64,000 nucleotides of DNA from Clostridium_AT stratigraminis (GTDB lineage: Bacteria; Bacillota; Clostridia; Clostridiales; Clostridiaceae). The notes below the pieces were generated by a model. That model was not told the DNA's origin and made no database searches. It worked only from the letters and a program-made list of their open reading frames with translations. The stretch lies in NCBI RefSeq assembly GCF_045310675.1, contig NZ_JBJHZZ010000001.1:744001-808000 (forward strand), given 5' to 3'. This document shows, one piece after another, positions 62,270 to 64,000 of the stretch (positions are counted from its first letter, which is position 1; each line of letters starts with the position of its first letter). A program made the translations under genes and the position numbers.

Positions 62270-64000
62270 GTATATAAACATAATAGCTTTAGTACTTTCA
62301 ATATTTTTACTGTCCACTTCTATGATTGCAGGTGTTGAATGTTGGAATAATAGAAGGTATCTAAACACAAACCCTTACTTTCACAGCAATGAATTTATAA
62401 ACGAATTAAATAATTTTTTTAATAATCTTAAATCATATACTACAACCTATAAAGATTATGATAAAAAGACTGATGATGAAAAAATAAACCAAGATGAACT
62501 AACTCAATTGAAGCAGAACTATGATAATATAGTGCAGCAGAAGGTAGATGAAGTTAAAGCTAAATATGAAACTCAAGTAAATCAGATTAATAATAACGCA
62601 ATAAATCCTTCACAGCAGCTTACTAAAGAAGAAATTGATAGAAAAATTAATAACTTAAAGCAGCAGGAAAATAACGAAGTTGAACAAGTAAATAAAGAAA
62701 ATACAAAATCCATAGAGGATATAAAAAAGGAACTCGTTGATAGAAATATTAAAGACTATAATAATATTAAGAATCAGCTTCAAGCTAAAGGAGCAATAAA
62801 ATACTATATCAAAGATGGAACAAATAATGAAACCTACACCAATATAGTAGATTTAGATAATATAGATAATTATTTAAAAACAAAAGCCCTATACAGCATT
62901 AGCTTTCCGAGAAACTTATTTGGTGAAAGTAATTTAACATATATAAATAGCTATTTTAGCTCTAAGGGTATGGAGGGCTACTTAATAGTACCAAAGGAGT
63001 CTGAGGGTTTTAGCTACATACATGCAAATTACAAATATTATAATTCCGTAAGAAACAGAGTGGCTTTTGAACTTTTACTTTGCTTATTAACTTTAGCAGC
63101 AGGAGCAGCGGTTTTAACTTATACAAAACGAAAGACCTTTGAAGGTTTTGGCTATTTTAATAAACTTCAAGCCATATTTAATAAAATTCCTTTTGACTTG
63201 AGTATTTTAATATTTCTCATATATTGTCCCTACGCTAAAAATATTATTGATAGATCAGGTGGGTTAATTATTAGACCTCCCGGAGCCGATCAAATAAAGC
63301 CATTTCTAGTTATAGGAATTTATATGCTATTTTGGTTTGTATTTTTCCATGAAGTTTTACCTTTAATAAAGGACAAAAGCAAAATTAAAGATAAATTTCA
63401 AAACAGCTTATTCACAAAAATTATAAATTTTACTGGAGAACATTTAAAATCTAACGGGATTTTTTATAATATAATTGTATTTTTTATACTTTCTGCATTG
63501 TACGGTGCATTTTTATTTCTATTATGTGCAGCTTTTTGGGGAAGCGCTGCACCTATAATTGCATTTTTATTTATTGTATACTGCGTTTATGTATTGGTAT
63601 ATCTCATTAATAAAATTAGCTATCTAGATAAAATAATAAAAGGAACCGATGAAATTGCCTCCGGAAACCTAAATTTTGCTATTGTGGAAAAAGGAAAAGG
63701 AAACTTATCTAGATTATCTCATAATATAAACAACCTTGAAATTGGGATTAAAAAGTCAATGGAAGAACAAATGAAAAGTGATAGGCTTAAATCAGAGTTA
63801 ATTACCAATGTATCTCATGATTTAAAAACTCCCTTAACTTCAATAATTAATTATGTAAATTTACTTAAGCAGGAAAACCTATCAAAGGAGGAAGTAGACG
63901 GCTATGTAACTGTTCTAGACAAAAAGACAGAAAGACTAAAACTTCTTATAGAAGATTTATTTGAAGCCTCAAAAATGGCAAGTGGAGCAGTTGATCTAAA
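62247..64000 (+). CDS. Sensor histidine kinase, 3' end outside window
   Basis: 584 residues are visible; TTG start 62247 with ribosome site AAGGTGG, overlapping the regulator gene by 23 bases. A membrane helix (about 9-27) is followed by a 230-residue outside region that is strongly Gln/Asn/Lys-rich and coiled-coil-like (about 60-170). Then five more membrane helices (about 270-460), a HAMP-like segment, and the dimerisation helix with H524 in NVSHDLKTPLTSI. The catalytic domain is cut off at the edge. The multi-helix middle is unusual for VanS-like kinases. The stimulus is unknown. Confidence 0.9.
   Translation, partial: MDIKFKNKYINIIALVLSIFLLSTSMIAGVECWNNRRYLNTNPYFHSNEFINELNNFFNNLKSYTTTYKDYDKKTDDEKINQDELTQLKQNYDNIVQQKVDEVKAKYETQVNQINNNAINPSQQLTKEEIDRKINNLKQQENNEVEQVNKENTKSIEDIKKELVDRNIKDYNNIKNQLQAKGAIKYYIKDGTNNETYTNIVDLDNIDNYLKTKALYSISFPRNLFGESNLTYINSYFSSKGMEGYLIVPKESEGFSYIHANYKYYNSVRNRVAFELLLCLLTLAAGAAVLTYTKRKTFEGFGYFNKLQAIFNKIPFDLSILIFLIYCPYAKNIIDRSGGLIIRPPGADQIKPFLVIGIYMLFWFVFFHEVLPLIKDKSKIKDKFQNSLFTKIINFTGEHLKSNGIFYNIIVFFILSALYGAFLFLLCAAFWGSAAPIIAFLFIVYCVYVLVYLINKISYLDKIIKGTDEIASGNLNFAIVEKGKGNLSRLSHNINNLEIGIKKSMEEQMKSDRLKSELITNVSHDLKTPLTSIINYVNLLKQENLSKEEVDGYVTVLDKKTERLKLLIEDLFEASKMASGAVDL

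Overview
This window reads as a low-GC Gram-positive anaerobe, most likely Clostridium sensu stricto or a close relative. The evidence is AT-rich DNA with strong AGGAGG ribosome sites, frequent GTG/TTG starts, a Gram-positive PolC, an agr quorum-sensing locus, a BlaR1/BlaI pair and PTS genes controlled by a GlcT/LicT-type antiterminator.

Bases 1 to about 17,500 are a mobile gene-cassette array. Short genes, nearly all on the + strand, are separated by 16 hairpin repeats of roughly 100-200 bp that look like integron attC sites. Each begins with a R''-type box (RYYYAAC, often followed by AAAA) and ends with a R'-type box (GTTRRRY). The decisive sign is that the R' box opening a cassette is usually the reverse complement of the R'' box closing the same cassette: 7 exact and 4 with one mismatch out of 13 testable cassettes. 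That is the expected signature of units inserted as circles at G/TT. Cargo includes a zeta-toxin-like fragment, immunity-type proteins (Tdi1-like, Imm26-like, SUKH), 2'-5' RNA-ligase-fold proteins, GNAT acetyltransferases, a methyltransferase, a CPBP protease and several unknowns. At least three cassettes are frameshifted. No integron integrase (IntI) is visible. The only tyrosine recombinase belongs to an IS91-like element that itself lies between matching cassette boxes. The array is therefore an integrase-less (CALIN-like) array, or the tail of an integron whose integrase lies outside the window.

From 17.5 to 26.5 kb lies an accessory zone without attC sites: a flavodoxin-fold protein, a DJ-1/PfpI protein, GNATs, a luxE-luxC-type acyl reductase pair, a zinc-ribbon membrane protein, an isochorismatase-fold protein lacking its cysteine, and thpR.

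From 26.6 to 41 kb is mostly chromosomal backbone: msrA; a GlcT-type antiterminator with EIIA and NagE-type EIICB, each preceded by a RAT/terminator switch; nagA; a LysE-family exporter; a short divergent cis-prenyltransferase; an oxidoreductase; a YitT-family protein; and polC. From 41 to 44.3 kb is an agr locus, agrA-agrC converging on agrB-agrD, whose predicted peptide carries Ser instead of Cys at the ring position.

From 44.6 to 64 kb are a nitroreductase, a class B penicillin-binding protein, an amidohydrolase, a four-gene BMP-type nucleoside ABC importer, a BlaR1-DUF4309 fusion with BlaI and its palindromic operator, a sirtuin, a decayed ABC-F protein, a truncated azoreductase, an EamA transporter, a small zinc-ribbon protein and a two-component system cut by the window edge. 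No rRNA, tRNA or CRISPR array was recognised.
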